Position numbers and translations under genes: made by a program
Shown here: one piece after another, positions 27,969 to 37,899 of the stretch
How the letters are laid out: each line of letters begins with the position of its first letter
How positions within the stretch are numbered: position 1 is the stretch's first letter
DNA from: Novosphingobium sp. SG919
Lineage (GTDB): Bacteria; Pseudomonadota; Alphaproteobacteria; Sphingomonadales; Sphingomonadaceae
NCBI RefSeq assembly: GCF_012932495.1
Contig: NZ_JABCNG010000001.1
Span: forward strand, 1,364,001 to 1,428,000
Reading direction: 5' to 3'
DNA: 64,000 nucleotides
The notes under the pieces: model-generated
The model's database searches: none
What the model was told of the DNA's origin: nothing
The model's input: only the letters and a program-made list of their open reading frames with translations

Positions 27969-28976
27969 ATGGCGACCAAGGTTGCAATCAACGGTTTCGG
28001 GCGTATCGGCCGCAATGTGGCGCGTGCCATTCTCGAACGGCCCGACTGTGGCCTGGAACTGGTCGCCATCAACGACCTGGCCAGCGCCAAGGCCAATGCC
28101 CTGCTGTTCAAGCGTGACAGCGTGCATGGCGCCTATCCGGGCACTGTCGAAGTGGACGGCAACGACCTGGTGATCGACGGCAAGCGGATCAAGGTGACGG
28201 CCGAGCGCGACCCGGCCAAGCTGCCGCACGCCGAACTCGGCATCGACATCGCGCTCGAATGCACCGGCTTCTTCACCGATCGTGAAGGCGGCCTCAAGCA
28301 CATCGAAGCTGGCGCCAAGCGCGTGCTGATCTCGGCCCCGGCCAAGAACGTCGATCTCACCGTCGTGTTCGGCGTGAACCACGACAAGCTGACCGCCGAT
28401 CACCTGATCGTGTCGAATGCTTCGTGCACCACCAACTGCCTGGCGCCGTTTGCCAAGGTGCTCAACGATGCCATCGGCATCGAACGTGGCCTGATGACCA
28501 CGGTGCACAGCTACACCAACGACCAGAAGATCCTCGACCAGATCCACTCCGACCCGCGCCGTTCGCGCGCCGCGGCGATGAGCATGATCCCCACCACCAC
28601 CGGTGCCGCGCGCGCCGTGGGCGAAGTGCTGCCCGAACTCAAGGGCAAGCTCGACGGTTCGGCCATCCGCGTGCCGACCCCCAACGTCTCGGTGGTGGAC
28701 CTCACGTTCCAGCCCAAGCGCGACACGACCAAGGAAGAAGTCAACGCGCTGCTCAAGGCTGCGGCCGAAGGCCCGCTCAAGGGCGTACTGGCCTATAGCG
28801 AAGAACCGCTGGTCTCGATCGACTACAACCACGATGCCCATTCCTCGACCGTCGACAGCCTGGAAACGGCCGTGATTGATGGCAAGCTGGTGCGCGTGCT
28901 GTCGTGGTACGACAACGAATGGGGCTTCTCCAACCGCATGGTCGATACGGCCGGCGCGATGGGCAAGCTGATCTAA
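27969..28976 (+). CDS. gap: Glyceraldehyde-3-phosphate dehydrogenase, type I
   Basis: A 335-aa enzyme of glycolysis and gluconeogenesis. NAD-binding [12 protein letters not shown] is at the N-terminus. The catalytic Cys153 is in [12 protein letters not shown], the catalytic His in [10 protein letters not shown], and the C-terminal [11 protein letters not shown] is typical. An AAGGAG ribosome site lies 9 bp before the ATG. A strong hairpin downstream separates it from pgk, so the two genes may be expressed at different levels. Confidence 0.97.
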   Translation: MATKVAINGFGRIGRNVARAILERPDCGLELVAINDLASAKANALLFKRDSVHGAYPGTVEVDGNDLVIDGKRIKVTAERDPAKLPHAELGIDIALECTGFFTDREGGLKHIEAGAKRVLISAPAKNVDLTVVFGVNHDKLTADHLIVSNASCTTNCLAPFAKVLNDAIGIERGLMTTVHSYTNDQKILDQIHSDPRRSRAAAMSMIPTTTGAARAVGEVLPELKGKLDGSAIRVPTPNVSVVDLTFQPKRDTTKEEVNALLKAAAEGPLKGVLAYSEEPLVSIDYNHDAHSSTVDSLETAVIDGKLVRVLSWYDNEWGFSNRMVDTAGAMGKLI

Positions 28977-28990
28977 TCGCCTGAAATGCG

Positions 28991-29044
28991 AAGGCCCGGC
29001 CCCGCGCGTCTGCTTTGAGAGCAGCGGCGGGTGCCGGGCCTTTT
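28991..29044 (+). terminator. Terminator or attenuator between gap and pgk
   Basis: Outer stem AAGGCCCGGC / GCCGGGCCTT (28991-29000 with 29033-29042) followed by TTTTCCTT. It carries an inner hairpin region. pgk starts 26 bp later, so partial read-through is probably needed. Confidence 0.75.
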
Positions 29045-29069
29045 CCTTGTGGAACAGGGGTATAGCGCC

Positions 29070-30266
29070 ATGACTTTCAAGACTCTCGATGATCTGGGCG
29101 ATGTCGCCGGCAAGGCCGTGCTGGTGCGCGAGGATCTCAACGTGCCGATGGCCGACGGCCAGGTGACCGACGATACCCGCCTGCGCGCGGCTGTGCCGAC
29201 GCTGACCGAACTGGCCGACAAGGGCGCCAAGGTGCTGATCCTGGCCCACTTCGGCCGCCCCAAGGGTGAACGCAGCGAAGCCAACTCGCTCCGCCAGGTC
29301 GTGCCCGCGCTGAGCCACGTGCTGGGCCGCCCGGTCGCTTTTATCGACGATTGCGCCGGCGAAGCGGCGGCTGCTGCGGTGGCTGCGCTCGACAACGGCA
29401 CCATCGCCGTCCTGGAAAACACCCGCTTCCACAAGGGCGAGGAAAAGAACGACCCCGATCTGGTCGCGGCGATCGCCGCGCTGGGCCAGGTCTATGTCAA
29501 CGATGCCTTCTCGGCCGCACACCGCGCCCATGCTTCTACCGAAGGCCTGGCCAAGGCCCTGCCGGCCTATGCCGGGCGCGCCATGCAGGCCGAACTCGAA
29601 GCGCTGGAAAAGGCGCTGGGCAAGCCGGTGAAGCCGGTCGCCGCCGTGGTTGGCGGGGCGAAGGTTTCGACCAAGCTCGACGTGCTCAAGCACCTGGTGT
29701 CCAAGGTCGATCACCTGATCATCGGTGGCGGCATGGCCAACACGTTCCTGGCCGCGCGCGGCGTGGACGTGGGCAAGTCGCTGTGCGAGCACGACCTGAC
29801 CGGAACTGCCGAGGAAATCCTCGACAATGCCGACAAGGCCGGCTGCACCGTGCACCTGCCCTATGATGTCGTGCTGTCCAAGGAATTCGCGGCCAATCCG
29901 CCCAGCCTGCGCACCGCCAACGTGCACGAGGTGGGCGCCGACGAAATGATCCTCGACGTCGGCCCGGCAGCGGTCGAAGCGCTGGGCGACGTGCTCAAGA
30001 CCTGCCGCACGCTGGTGTGGAACGGGCCGCTCGGCGCGTTCGAGATTGCTCCGTTCGATGCCGCCACGGTGGCCCTGGCCAAGACCGCAGCCGCCCTCAC
30101 CAAGGAAGGTTCGCTGGTGTCGGTGGCCGGTGGCGGGGATACCGTCGCGGCGCTCAACCACGCTGGCGTGGCAGCAGATTTCTCTTATATCTCAACTGCT
30201 GGCGGCGCTTTCCTCGAATGGATGGAAGGCAAGGAACTGCCCGGCGTGGCCGCCCTGGAAGCCTGA
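29070..30266 (+). CDS. pgk: Phosphoglycerate kinase
   Basis: A 398-aa glycolytic kinase that transfers phosphate from 1,3-bisphosphoglycerate to ADP. The substrate region is VREDLNVPM and [12 protein letters not shown]; then [28 protein letters not shown], and the nucleotide site [11 protein letters not shown] and [13 protein letters not shown]. The start at 29070 (MTFKTLDDL) matches the family; the frame upstream overlaps the terminator and is rejected. Confidence 0.97.
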   Translation: MTFKTLDDLGDVAGKAVLVREDLNVPMADGQVTDDTRLRAAVPTLTELADKGAKVLILAHFGRPKGERSEANSLRQVVPALSHVLGRPVAFIDDCAGEAAAAAVAALDNGTIAVLENTRFHKGEEKNDPDLVAAIAALGQVYVNDAFSAAHRAHASTEGLAKALPAYAGRAMQAELEALEKALGKPVKPVAAVVGGAKVSTKLDVLKHLVSKVDHLIIGGGMANTFLAARGVDVGKSLCEHDLTGTAEEILDNADKAGCTVHLPYDVVLSKEFAANPPSLRTANVHEVGADEMILDVGPAAVEALGDVLKTCRTLVWNGPLGAFEIAPFDAATVALAKTAAALTKEGSLVSVAGGGDTVAALNHAGVAADFSYISTAGGAFLEWMEGKELPGVAALEA

Positions 30267-30280
30267 TCGCAACTTTTTTG

Positions 30281-30314
30281 CAGGCGCGTGTTGCAGTGCA
30301 GCGCGCGCCTGTTT
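30281..30314 (+). terminator. Possible terminator between pgk and fba
   Basis: Stem CAGGCGCG / CGCGCCTG separated by 18 nt, followed by TTTATT. A weak T-run makes it less certain than the others. Confidence 0.45.
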
Positions 30315-30420
30315 ATTGCGTGGATGTGCATAGGTATGCGCGGCCAGATTCGCCACCTGCCAGATAGCCCTTTCCACGGCGGCGCCTTGGCGTTGCTCAC
30401 CCAGATCCACAGGACCGATC

Positions 30421-31323
30421 ATGAACCACGCTGAAATGACCGAAAAGATGGCTGCCGGACATGGCTTTATCGCCGCGCTGGACCAGAGCGGCGGTTCGAC
30501 GCCCAAGGCGCTCAAGGGCTATGGCGTGGAAGAAAGCGCCTATTCCAACGACGAGGAAATGTTCGGCCTGATCCACGAGATGCGCAGCCGCATCATTCGT
30601 TCGGCCGTGTTCAATGGCGACAAGGTGATCGGCGCGATCCTGTTCGAACGCACGATGGATGGCACGGTCGATGGCAAGCCCGTTCCCACCGCGCTGATCG
30701 AAAAGGGCGTGGTGCCGTTCATCAAGGTGGACAAGGGCCTGGAAGACGAAGCCAACGGCGTCCAGCTGATGAAGCCGATGCCCGAGCTTGACGCGCTGGT
30801 GGCGCGGTCAAAGGCGCTGGGCGTGTTCGGCACCAAGGAACGCTCGGTGATCCACTCGGCCAATGCCGAGGGCATTGCCGCCGTGGTCAAGCAGCAGTTC
30901 GAAGTGGGCCTGCAGATCCTGGCCGGCGGCCTGATGCCGATCATCGAGCCTGAAGTGAACATCAAGAGCGAAACGCGCGAAGCCTGCGACACCATCCTGC
31001 GCGACGAGATCCTCAAGGCGCTCGATGCCCTGCCGGAAGGCACCCGCGTGATGCTCAAGCTGTCGCTGCCCAAGGTTCCGGGCACGTTCGATGCGCTGGT
31101 CGATCATCCCGCGGTCCTGCGCGTGGTCGCACTGTCGGGTGGCTATGCGCGTCCGGAAGCCTGCGTCGAACTGTCCAAGAACCGCGGTATCATCGCCAGC
31201 TTCAGCCGCGCGCTGCTCGAAGACCTGCGTTATCAGATGAGCGAAGCGGAATTCGATGCGGCGCTCGGTGGCGCGATCGACGAAATCTTTGCCGGCTCGA
31301 CCCAGAAACTGGTTACGGCCTGA
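30421..31323 (+). CDS. fba: Class I fructose-bisphosphate aldolase
   Basis: A 300-aa Schiff-base aldolase. N-terminal IAALDQSGGSTPKAL, the region AILFERTMDG, and VVPFIKVDKGL and VMLKLSLPK with the active-site lysines; PIIEPEVNI carries the catalytic Glu. It resembles the short class I aldolases of Staphylococcus and many alphaproteobacteria. It completes the tkt-gap-pgk-fba set. The last 11 bp overlap the 3' end of a convergent lipoprotein gene. Confidence 0.95.
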   Translation: MNHAEMTEKMAAGHGFIAALDQSGGSTPKALKGYGVEESAYSNDEEMFGLIHEMRSRIIRSAVFNGDKVIGAILFERTMDGTVDGKPVPTALIEKGVVPFIKVDKGLEDEANGVQLMKPMPELDALVARSKALGVFGTKERSVIHSANAEGIAAVVKQQFEVGLQILAGGLMPIIEPEVNIKSETREACDTILRDEILKALDALPEGTRVMLKLSLPKVPGTFDALVDHPAVLRVVALSGGYARPEACVELSKNRGIIASFSRALLEDLRYQMSEAEFDAALGGAIDEIFAGSTQKLVTA

Positions 31324-31675
31324 CCGCACTGAAATGAAACCGCCATGCGCCCGGCAGGATCCGCCTGTCGGTGCGCTTGGCGGGATCGGCGCTGTCGAGC
31401 ACCACGCCCGCAGCGTCGGGCTTGCCCAGTTCCAGATTGCGCATGTCGCGTCCCACGCGCGCTTGCACGATCAGCCGGCCAGCCACGATGCAGCGGGCGT
31501 TTTCCGGGCAGCGACTGTCTTCCACCACGGCCAGCGGGCGCACGGTCAGCGCACCGACGCGCGTGGTTTCGCCCAGCCGCGCCATGCCATCGCTGCGCGG
31601 CTCCTGCGGCAGCGTGGCACAAGCGCCAATCGCGATCAGCGATAGCAGCGGCAAAAGCGGGGGCAGGGTCCTCAT
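31313..31675 (-). CDS. Small predicted lipoprotein
   Basis: A 120-aa protein starting at MRTLPPLLPLLSLIAIGAC; the Cys in IGAC is a probable lipidation site. The mature part carries DSRCPENARCIVAGRLIV, a two-cysteine segment common in short exported sphingomonad proteins of unknown role. The end is convergent with fba and overlaps it by 11 bp. The longer frame to 31768 would hide the signal, so I start at 31675. Confidence 0.75.
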   Translation of the reverse strand: MRTLPPLLPLLSLIAIGACATLPQEPRSDGMARLGETTRVGALTVRPLAVVEDSRCPENARCIVAGRLIVQARVGRDMRNLELGKPDAAGVVLDSADPAKRTDRRILPGAWRFHFSAVRP

Positions 31676-31766
31676 GGACCATGCAATGCGCTGCAACAGA
31701 CGCGGTTCCCGGCGGTTTTGGCGCAAAAAGTGGACGCGCGAGGGCGAAACGGTTAGGGGCAGCGCC

Positions 31767-32465
31767 ATGACCGACCTTGCCAGCCAGCTTTACCTGATTT
31801 CGCCGCTCGACGTGGGCGGCACTTTTGCCGATCGCCTGGCCCGTGCGCTCGACGGCGGGCCGGTGGCGGCATTCCAGTTCCGCGTCAAGGATGTGGACGA
31901 GCACACGGCCGCCAAGCTTGCCGATCCGCTCCAGCGCATTTGCGCGGATCGCGACGTGGCGTTCATCGTCAACGATTCGATCAGCCTGGCCAAGCGTCTT
32001 GGCGCCGATGGCGTTCACCTGGGGCAGGACGATGGCAGCGCGGCCGACGCGCGCCAACGCCTGGGGCGCGACGTGCAGATCGGCGTGACGTGCAACAACA
32101 GCCGCCACCTGGCGATGGAAGCGGGCGAGGCGGGCGCCGATTACGTGGCGTTCGGCGCGTTTTATCCCAGCGGCACCAAGGAAACCAAGCACCGCGCCGC
32201 GCCCGAACTGCTCGCCTGGTGGTCGGCCGTGTTCGAATTGCCCTGTGTTGCCATCGGCGGGATCACCCAGGAAAATTGCGCCCCGCTGGTAACCGCCGGC
32301 GCCGATTTCTTGGCCGTGAGCGGGGCAGTTTGGGCCAATGCCCAGGGGCTTGACGAAGCCGCCGCGGTGGCGGCTTTCGCACGCGCGATCGGCGATGCGC
32401 CGCCGCGCAGCACCGAAGGCCTGGGCGACATTCGCCCGGACGACGCCGACGTCGAGGCGGACTGA
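31767..32465 (+). CDS. thiE: Thiamine phosphate synthase family protein
   Basis: A 232-aa TIM-barrel protein that joins the pyrimidine and thiazole halves of thiamine. Conserved FQFRVKD, the diphosphate loop FIVNDSISLAKRLGADGVHLGQDD, GVTCNNS (usually GxSxH), DYVAFGAFYPSGTK and AIGGITQEN. The SCH-type loop has Cys-Asn-Asn instead, so exact activity is less sure. A Glu/Asp-rich tail follows the barrel. It lies in the glycolytic cluster with no other thi gene nearby. Confidence 0.85.
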   Translation: MTDLASQLYLISPLDVGGTFADRLARALDGGPVAAFQFRVKDVDEHTAAKLADPLQRICADRDVAFIVNDSISLAKRLGADGVHLGQDDGSAADARQRLGRDVQIGVTCNNSRHLAMEAGEAGADYVAFGAFYPSGTKETKHRAAPELLAWWSAVFELPCVAIGGITQENCAPLVTAGADFLAVSGAVWANAQGLDEAAAVAAFARAIGDAPPRSTEGLGDIRPDDADVEAD

Positions 32466-32587
32466 CCTGCGCGACCGCGTTTGCGCGGGAACCTGGGAAC
32501 CATCGCGGAACGTGTTGATTGTGGCGTGGCAATGCCGCGCCACGCCTGCCGTCCTGCGGCCTGACTGACCCCTTGCACGGAGACCCG

Positions 32588-33697
32588 ATGACACGCGAAC
32601 GCCGGCTTGCCGCTTCCGCCTTGATTTCCCTCGCTGCCCTGGCCCTTGCCACTTCTGCCTGCAACCGTTCCGCGCCCGATACCGCGTCCAGCGACGCAGC
32701 GAGCGCCACAGCCGCGCTGCCCGGCGCCGACAGCATGGCGTCGGACGATGCCGGCCCCGGCGAGGCGGCGGGCATGCACGACGATCGGCCTCGTCCCGAA
32801 ATGCAGGCCCAGGTCCTGCTCGAACGGGCCGGCTTTGCACCCAGCGTGATCGACGGCACGATCAACCCATCCACGCGCAACGCCCTGCGCGCGTTCCAGC
32901 AGGCCAATGACCTGCCCCAGACCGGGTTGCTCGACGATGCCACGCGCGCGATCCTGTCGCGCCAAAGCAATGTCCCCGCCACGCGCATGGTGACCATTCC
33001 GGCCAGCTTTGCCGCGGGCCCCTTTGCCCCGTTGCCGCACGATCCCGCCGCCCAGGCCAAGCTGCCCGCGCTTGGCTATGCCAGCCTCGATGAAAAGCTC
33101 GCGGAGCGCTTCCACACCACGCCCGAAGTGCTCCATGCGCTCAACCCCGGCGCGCCGCCGTTTGCCGCCGGGGCCAAGCTGCGCGTGCCCAATGTCGGGG
33201 GCGACGCGATCGATCCTGCACAAGTGGCCGATCCTGCCTGGCGCCAGACCCTGGCCGATCTTGGCGTGGGCACCGATGAACCGCATGCCGCCCGTATCGT
33301 GGTGAGCCGCAAGGCCGGCACGCTTTCGGCCTATGATGGGCAGGGCGCGCTGGTCGCGCTGTTCACCGTCACCACCGGATCGGCGCACGATCCGCTGCCG
33401 CTGGGCAACTGGAAGATCTACGGTGTCGATCACAATCCCAAGTATCATTTCAATCCCGACTTGTTCTGGGACGTTTCCGATAAAAAGCCCGATGCCCTGT
33501 TGCCGCCTGGCCCCAACAGCCCGGTGGGCGTGGTGTGGATCGATCTGTCCAAGCCGCACTATGGCATCCACGGCACGCCCGAGCCGGCGATGATCGGCCA
33601 CACCGAAAGCCATGGCTGCGTGCGCCTGACCAATTGGAACGCCGCGCGCCTGGCGCAGATGGTGAGCCAGGAAACCAAGGTGGAATTCGTTGCCTGA
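32588..33697 (+). CDS. L,D-transpeptidase with peptidoglycan-binding domain (lipoprotein)
   Basis: A 369-aa cell-envelope protein. The lipobox ATSAC lies near residue 22, a PG_binding_1 domain near 75-130 (VIDGTINPSTRNALRAFQQ), a LysM-like stretch (LDEKLAERFHTTPEVLHALNP), and a YkuD catalytic domain ending in HGTPEPAMIGHTESHGCVRL, where the Cys of SHGCVRL is the nucleophile. It probably cross-links peptidoglycan or attaches proteins. GGAGACC precedes the ATG at 32588. Confidence 0.93.
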   Translation: MTRERRLAASALISLAALALATSACNRSAPDTASSDAASATAALPGADSMASDDAGPGEAAGMHDDRPRPEMQAQVLLERAGFAPSVIDGTINPSTRNALRAFQQANDLPQTGLLDDATRAILSRQSNVPATRMVTIPASFAAGPFAPLPHDPAAQAKLPALGYASLDEKLAERFHTTPEVLHALNPGAPPFAAGAKLRVPNVGGDAIDPAQVADPAWRQTLADLGVGTDEPHAARIVVSRKAGTLSAYDGQGALVALFTVTTGSAHDPLPLGNWKIYGVDHNPKYHFNPDLFWDVSDKKPDALLPPGPNSPVGVVWIDLSKPHYGIHGTPEPAMIGHTESHGCVRLTNWNAARLAQMVSQETKVEFVA

Positions 33698-33777
33698 GCC
33701 TTGGGCCTGATCTTCCTTTTGCCGCCGCGCCGTGCCAAACCGCGCCGTGGAGCCAGGTTGGCGGCAAGAAGGATGCA

Positions 33778-35742
33778 ATGGTGGCAAGCGGTATCAATCC
33801 CAGCGAATTGACGGCGCGCGAACTAACCTGGCGCGGTGTGGCGCTGGGCGCGGCGCTGACGGTGATCTTCACCGCGGCCAATGTCTATCTGGGCCTGCGT
33901 ATTGGCCTCACGTTTGCCACCTCGATCCCCGCGGCGGTGATTTCCATGGCGATCCTGCGCCTCTTGCCGGGATCGACCATCCAGGAAAACAACATCGTCC
34001 AGACCATCGCCAGCTCGGCCGGCACGCTTTCGGCGATCGTCTTCGTGCTGCCGGGCCTGGTCATGGTGGGCTGGTGGACCGGGTTTCCCTATTGGCAATC
34101 GGTGGCGGTCATCGCCATCGGCGGCATCCTGGGGGTGATGTATTCGGTCCCGCTGCGCCGCGCGCTGGTGACCGGGTCAGACCTGCCCTATCCCGAAGGC
34201 GTCGCGGCGGCCGAAGTGCTCAAGGTGGGTGCGGGCGAGGGCGGCACCGAGGAAAACCGGCGCGGGCTGGCCGCCGTTGCCACCGGCACCGGGCTGTCCG
34301 TCGCTTATCCGCTGCTCGCCAAGCTGGGCCTGGTGGCCGAGGAAGCGAGCGGCGTGTTTCGCTTTGCCGGCGGCGCAACCACCGCGGGCGGCGGCCTTTC
34401 GCTGGCGCTGATCGGCGTGGGACACCTGGTGGGCCTGGCTGTAGGCCTGGCAATCTTGACCGGCGTGATCATCGGCTTTGGCGTGCTGCTGCCGATCTAC
34501 ACTGCCGGCGGTCCGCCTGCAGGCACCGAACTGGCCGATTTCGTTTCGACCGTGTTTCGTGCCAAGATACGCTTCATCGGCGCCGGCACGATCGGCGTCG
34601 CCGCGATCTGGACCTTGCTGCGCGTGATCGGGCCGATCGTGCGGGGCATCGCCGGGGCGCTGGCCGCCAGCCGTGCCCGCGCGGCCGATGGCTATGCCGG
34701 CTTGGCCCTGACCGAGCGCGACCTGCCGATCGGGCTGGTTGGCGGCACCATCCTCGTACTGATGGCGCCGATCGCCCTGCTGCTCGCCAATTTCGCCAGC
34801 AGCGGCCCCGTGGCCGAGCATCTGGGTACCACGCTGCTGGCGGCGGTAGCCTATGTCCTGGTGGCAGGTGTCGTGATCGCTTCGGTCTGCGGCTATATGG
34901 CCGGCCTGATCGGCGCTTCGAACAGCCCGATCTCGGGCGTGGGCATCCTTGCCGCGCTGGGCATTGCGCTCGTCCTGCTCGCGCTGTTCGGGCACCTGGC
35001 CGATCCCGCCGCAGGCAAGGCGCTGGTCGCGTTCGCACTGTTCGTCACCGCGCTGGTGTTTGGCGTGGCAACCATTTCCAACGACAACTTGCAAGACCTC
35101 AAGACCGGCGAACTCGTCGGCGCTACGCCCTGGCGGCAGCAGGTGGCGCTGGTGCTGGGCGTGGTGTTCGGCGCGGTGGTGATCCCGCCGATCCTGACGC
35201 TGCTCAACGGTACGTTCGGCTTTGTCGGCGCGCCCGGTGCCGGCCCCAATGCGCTGGCCGCGCCCCAGGCCGCGCTGATTTCCGCGATTATCCAGGGCGT
35301 CCTGGGCCAGGGGCTCGATTGGAACCTCATCGCGCTCGGTGCGGCGATCGGCGCAGGCGCCATTGCCATCGACGAGGGGTTGCGCGCCACCGGCCGGGGC
35401 TCGTTGCCGCCGCTCGCCGTTGGCATGGGCATGTACCTGCCGATGCCCACCACCCTGCCGGTGGTGCTGGGGGCCGTGCTGGGCCATCTCTACAACCGCT
35501 GGGCCATGCGGCAGGCCGATCCTGCGCTGGCCGAGCGCATGGGCGTGCTGACTGCAACGGGCCTGATCGTGGGCGACGGGCTGTTCAACATTGCCTTTGC
35601 CGCCATCGTTGCCGGCAGCGGCAAGGCCGATGTGATGACCGTGCTAGCCAGCAATCCCTGGGCCATGCCGCTCGGGCTTGTCCTGTTCGGCGCTATCGTG
35701 GCCTTTGCCTATGCCCGCATGGCGCGGGGCGGGCGGGCCTGA
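33778..35742 (+). CDS. OPT-family oligopeptide/metal-chelate transporter
   Basis: A 654-aa inner-membrane protein with some 14-16 hydrophobic segments. OPT marks are LTWRGVALGAALTVIFTAANVYLGL near the start, GSTIQENNIVQTIASSAGTL, DLPYPEGVAAAEVLKVG and ISNDNLQDLKTGELVGATPW. In bacteria such proteins import short peptides, but some plant OPTs carry metal chelates. The ATG at 33778 follows an AAGGATGCA site. Stands alone, on the same strand as the L,D-transpeptidase gene. Confidence 0.93.
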   Translation: MVASGINPSELTARELTWRGVALGAALTVIFTAANVYLGLRIGLTFATSIPAAVISMAILRLLPGSTIQENNIVQTIASSAGTLSAIVFVLPGLVMVGWWTGFPYWQSVAVIAIGGILGVMYSVPLRRALVTGSDLPYPEGVAAAEVLKVGAGEGGTEENRRGLAAVATGTGLSVAYPLLAKLGLVAEEASGVFRFAGGATTAGGGLSLALIGVGHLVGLAVGLAILTGVIIGFGVLLPIYTAGGPPAGTELADFVSTVFRAKIRFIGAGTIGVAAIWTLLRVIGPIVRGIAGALAASRARAADGYAGLALTERDLPIGLVGGTILVLMAPIALLLANFASSGPVAEHLGTTLLAAVAYVLVAGVVIASVCGYMAGLIGASNSPISGVGILAALGIALVLLALFGHLADPAAGKALVAFALFVTALVFGVATISNDNLQDLKTGELVGATPWRQQVALVLGVVFGAVVIPPILTLLNGTFGFVGAPGAGPNALAAPQAALISAIIQGVLGQGLDWNLIALGAAIGAGAIAIDEGLRATGRGSLPPLAVGMGMYLPMPTTLPVVLGAVLGHLYNRWAMRQADPALAERMGVLTATGLIVGDGLFNIAFAAIVAGSGKADVMTVLASNPWAMPLGLVLFGAIVAFAYARMARGGRA

Positions 35743-35746
35743 ACGC

Positions 35747-36211
35747 TCAATTGGCGCCGTTCACCGTGGCTTCGGGCGCGTCGGCAAAGCCGCCACTGGC
35801 CGCGCCCTTGCGGGAACAGCGCACGCCGGTGCGCTTGCCATGGGCATCGAGCTGCAGGACCGTGTTGGGCCCTTGCGCTTCATAGCTGTGCCCGTTGAGC
35901 GGGCCGGAAGTGAACACCATGGCCTTGCCCAGCAGCAGATAGGTGCCGCCGCCCTTGCCATCGGGCGTGCGATAGCTGGAATCGGGCGTGATGCGAAAGC
36001 CTTCGCCCGGCACCTGGCGCGGCTGGGCCGCGGCGTCACCGGGGTATTCGCAGGTCCAGTGGCCATTGTGCAAGGTGGCAAGGTCGCCGCCGGGAGCTGC
36101 GCTGGCCGGGGTGGGGGTCAGCGATGCGGCCAGCATCAGGGCCATGGCCATGAGGGGGGCCGCCGGGGAAGCATTGCAAGCGCGCAGGGTCATGGCCGCA
36201 GGGGTTAGCAT
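35747..36211 (-). CDS. Small exported protein, unknown function
   Basis: A 154-aa frame. A hydrophobic signal segment PLMAMALMLAASLTPTPASAA is followed by about 115 residues with two cysteines (WTCEYPG; GVRCSRKG) and aromatic-rich strands (GGTYLLLGKAMVFTSGPLNGHSYEA). I recognise no family. The start is unsure: 36211, 36193 and 36151 are all possible and none has a good ribosome site, but 36151 gives the most normal signal peptide. It ends 4 bp from the stop of the OPT gene, convergent. Confidence 0.75.
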   Translation of the reverse strand: MLTPAAMTLRACNASPAAPLMAMALMLAASLTPTPASAAPGGDLATLHNGHWTCEYPGDAAAQPRQVPGEGFRITPDSSYRTPDGKGGGTYLLLGKAMVFTSGPLNGHSYEAQGPNTVLQLDAHGKRTGVRCSRKGAASGGFADAPEATVNGAN

Positions 36212-36287
36212 GCAACAGCGGCTTGAAGCAATCGGCCACCTCGGCTAAGGCGCGGCCTTTCCTACTTTGGTCAGGGCTCTTTCCATC

Positions 36288-36851
36288 ATGAAGATCAGCG
36301 GCGTGGACATCCGTCCGGGCAACATCCTGGAATACGAAAAAGGCATCTGGAAAGTTGCCAAGACCCAGCACACCCAGCCCGGCAAGGGCGGCGCGTTCAT
36401 GCAGGTCGAAATGAAGAACCTGATCGATGGCCGCAAGACCAACGTGCGCTTCCGCAGCGCCGACACGGTCGAGCGCGTGCGCCTCGATACCAAGGACTTC
36501 CAGTTCCTTTATGCCGAAGGCGAAGACTTGGTGTTCATGGACGTGGAAACCTACGACCAGATCACGCTGCCGAGCGATCTTCTGGGTGACGCCGCCGCGT
36601 TCCTCCAGGACGGCATGACCGTCCTGCTCGAAATGTACGACGAGCGCCCGATCTCGGTCGAACTGCCCGAAACCGTGGAAGCCACCATCGTCGAAGCCGA
36701 CGCCGTGGTGAAGGGCCAGACCGCCTCTTCGTCCTACAAGCCGGCCGTGCTCGACAACGGCGTGCGCATCCTGGTGCCGCCGCACATCGAAAGCGGCACG
36801 CGCATCGTGGTGGACGTCTACGAGCGTTCCTACGTCGGCAAGGCGGGCTGA
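36288..36851 (+). CDS. efp: Elongation factor P
   Basis: A 187-aa translation factor that rescues ribosomes stalled on polyproline. Domain I starts [18 protein letters not shown], with Lys33 in QPGKGGAF at the usual beta-lysylation site. The C-terminal [20 protein letters not shown] is the OB-fold signature. It is followed 4 bp later by a suhB-like gene, and the two probably share an operon. Confidence 0.97.
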   Translation: MKISGVDIRPGNILEYEKGIWKVAKTQHTQPGKGGAFMQVEMKNLIDGRKTNVRFRSADTVERVRLDTKDFQFLYAEGEDLVFMDVETYDQITLPSDLLGDAAAFLQDGMTVLLEMYDERPISVELPETVEATIVEADAVVKGQTASSSYKPAVLDNGVRILVPPHIESGTRIVVDVYERSYVGKAG

Positions 36852-36855
36852 TCCC

Positions 36856-37674
36856 ATGGCGATTTCCGGTCTAGTCCGGGTGATGGAGCGTGCCGCGCGC
36901 AAGGCCGGCACGCGTCTGCGCCGCGATTTCGGCGAAGTCGAACACCTTCAGGTCAGCCGCAAGGGCCCGGCCGACTTCGTTTCGAAGGCGGACCAGGCTT
37001 CGGAACGCACGATCTACGAAGAACTGCGCGCCGCGCGCCCCGACTGGGGCTTCGTGATGGAAGAAGAAGGCGTGGTGGAAGGTGATCCCACCAAGCCGCG
37101 CTGGATCATCGATCCGCTCGATGGCACCACCAACTTCCTCCACGGCATCCCGCATTTCGCCATTTCGATCGCGGTGCAGGAAGCCGCCGCCGATGGTTCG
37201 GGTTGGGGCGACGTGATCGCCGGAATCGTCTACCAGCCGATGACCGATGAAAGCTTCTGGGCCGAAAAGTCCCGCGGCGCCTGGCTGCAGGATCGCCGCC
37301 TGCGCGTTTCCGCGCGCCGCAATCTCGATGATTCGGTCATTGCCACCGGCATTCCGTTCCTCGGCTATGGCGACATGGGCGAATGGACGCGGGTCTATCA
37401 CGAAATCGGCATGCGCGTGGCCGGCATCCGCCGCTTCGGCGCCGCTTCGCTCGATCTCGCCTGGGTGGCGGCGGGCCGTTACGACGGGTTCTGGGAAAGC
37501 AATCTCAAGCCCTGGGACACGGCGGCCGGGTGCCTGCTCGTGCGCGAGGCGGGCGGCTTCGTTTCGGACTATCGCGGCCGTTCGCAGCCGATCTGCGATG
37601 AAACCGTGCTGGCCGCCAACGATGCGCTGCATTCGCGCCTGCACAAGCTGGTCGCCACCGCGCTCAAGAACTGA
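36856..37674 (+). CDS. suhB: Inositol monophosphatase, SuhB-like
   Basis: A 272-aa Mg-dependent phosphatase. Metal ligands lie in MEEEGVVEG, WIIDPLDGTTNFLHGIPHF and LKPWDTAAGCLLV. SuhB also acts in rRNA antitermination in enterobacteria. The pairing efp-suhB is common in sphingomonads. It is more typical of the family than the paralogue at 3966. Confidence 0.94.
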   Translation: MAISGLVRVMERAARKAGTRLRRDFGEVEHLQVSRKGPADFVSKADQASERTIYEELRAARPDWGFVMEEEGVVEGDPTKPRWIIDPLDGTTNFLHGIPHFAISIAVQEAAADGSGWGDVIAGIVYQPMTDESFWAEKSRGAWLQDRRLRVSARRNLDDSVIATGIPFLGYGDMGEWTRVYHEIGMRVAGIRRFGAASLDLAWVAAGRYDGFWESNLKPWDTAAGCLLVREAGGFVSDYRGRSQPICDETVLAANDALHSRLHKLVATALKN

Positions 37675-37731
37675 GGGCGGGTGGCCACGCCGGCAAGGTG
37701 TGGATTTCCAACCGATCCGGTGTGTGCCGGG

Positions 37732-37760
37732 TTGAACCTTTTTGCCGGGGCCGCTAAAGC
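37732..37760 (+). promoter_or_regulatory. Promoter of tRNA-Leu
   Basis: TTGAAC (37732-37737), 17-bp spacer, TAAAGC (37755-37760); the tRNA begins 18 bp later. Confidence 0.6.
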
Positions 37761-37778
37761 GCCCCGGCAAGCTGCAGT

Positions 37779-37862
37779 GCCCCTGTGGTGGAATGGTAGA
37801 CGCGACCGACTCAAAATCGGTTGTCGAAAGACGTGCCCGTTCGAGTCGGGCCAGGGGCACCA
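37779..37862 (+). tRNA. tRNA-Leu (anticodon CAA)
   Basis: 84 nt with a long variable arm (TTGTCGAAAGACG). Acceptor GCCCCTG / CAGGGGC, anticodon stem ACCGA / TCGGT around CTCAAAA, T-loop TTCGAGT, encoded ACCA. Confidence 0.95.
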
Positions 37863-37899
37863 TTCCTTCCGGCCGAGTCCGACGATTGCGGGTTGACCG

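Noticed and set aside
33732..35885. Open frame of 717 codons overlapping the OPT transporter in another frame
   Set aside because: Arg/Gly-rich shadow; the OPT frame has clear membrane segments and family motifs.
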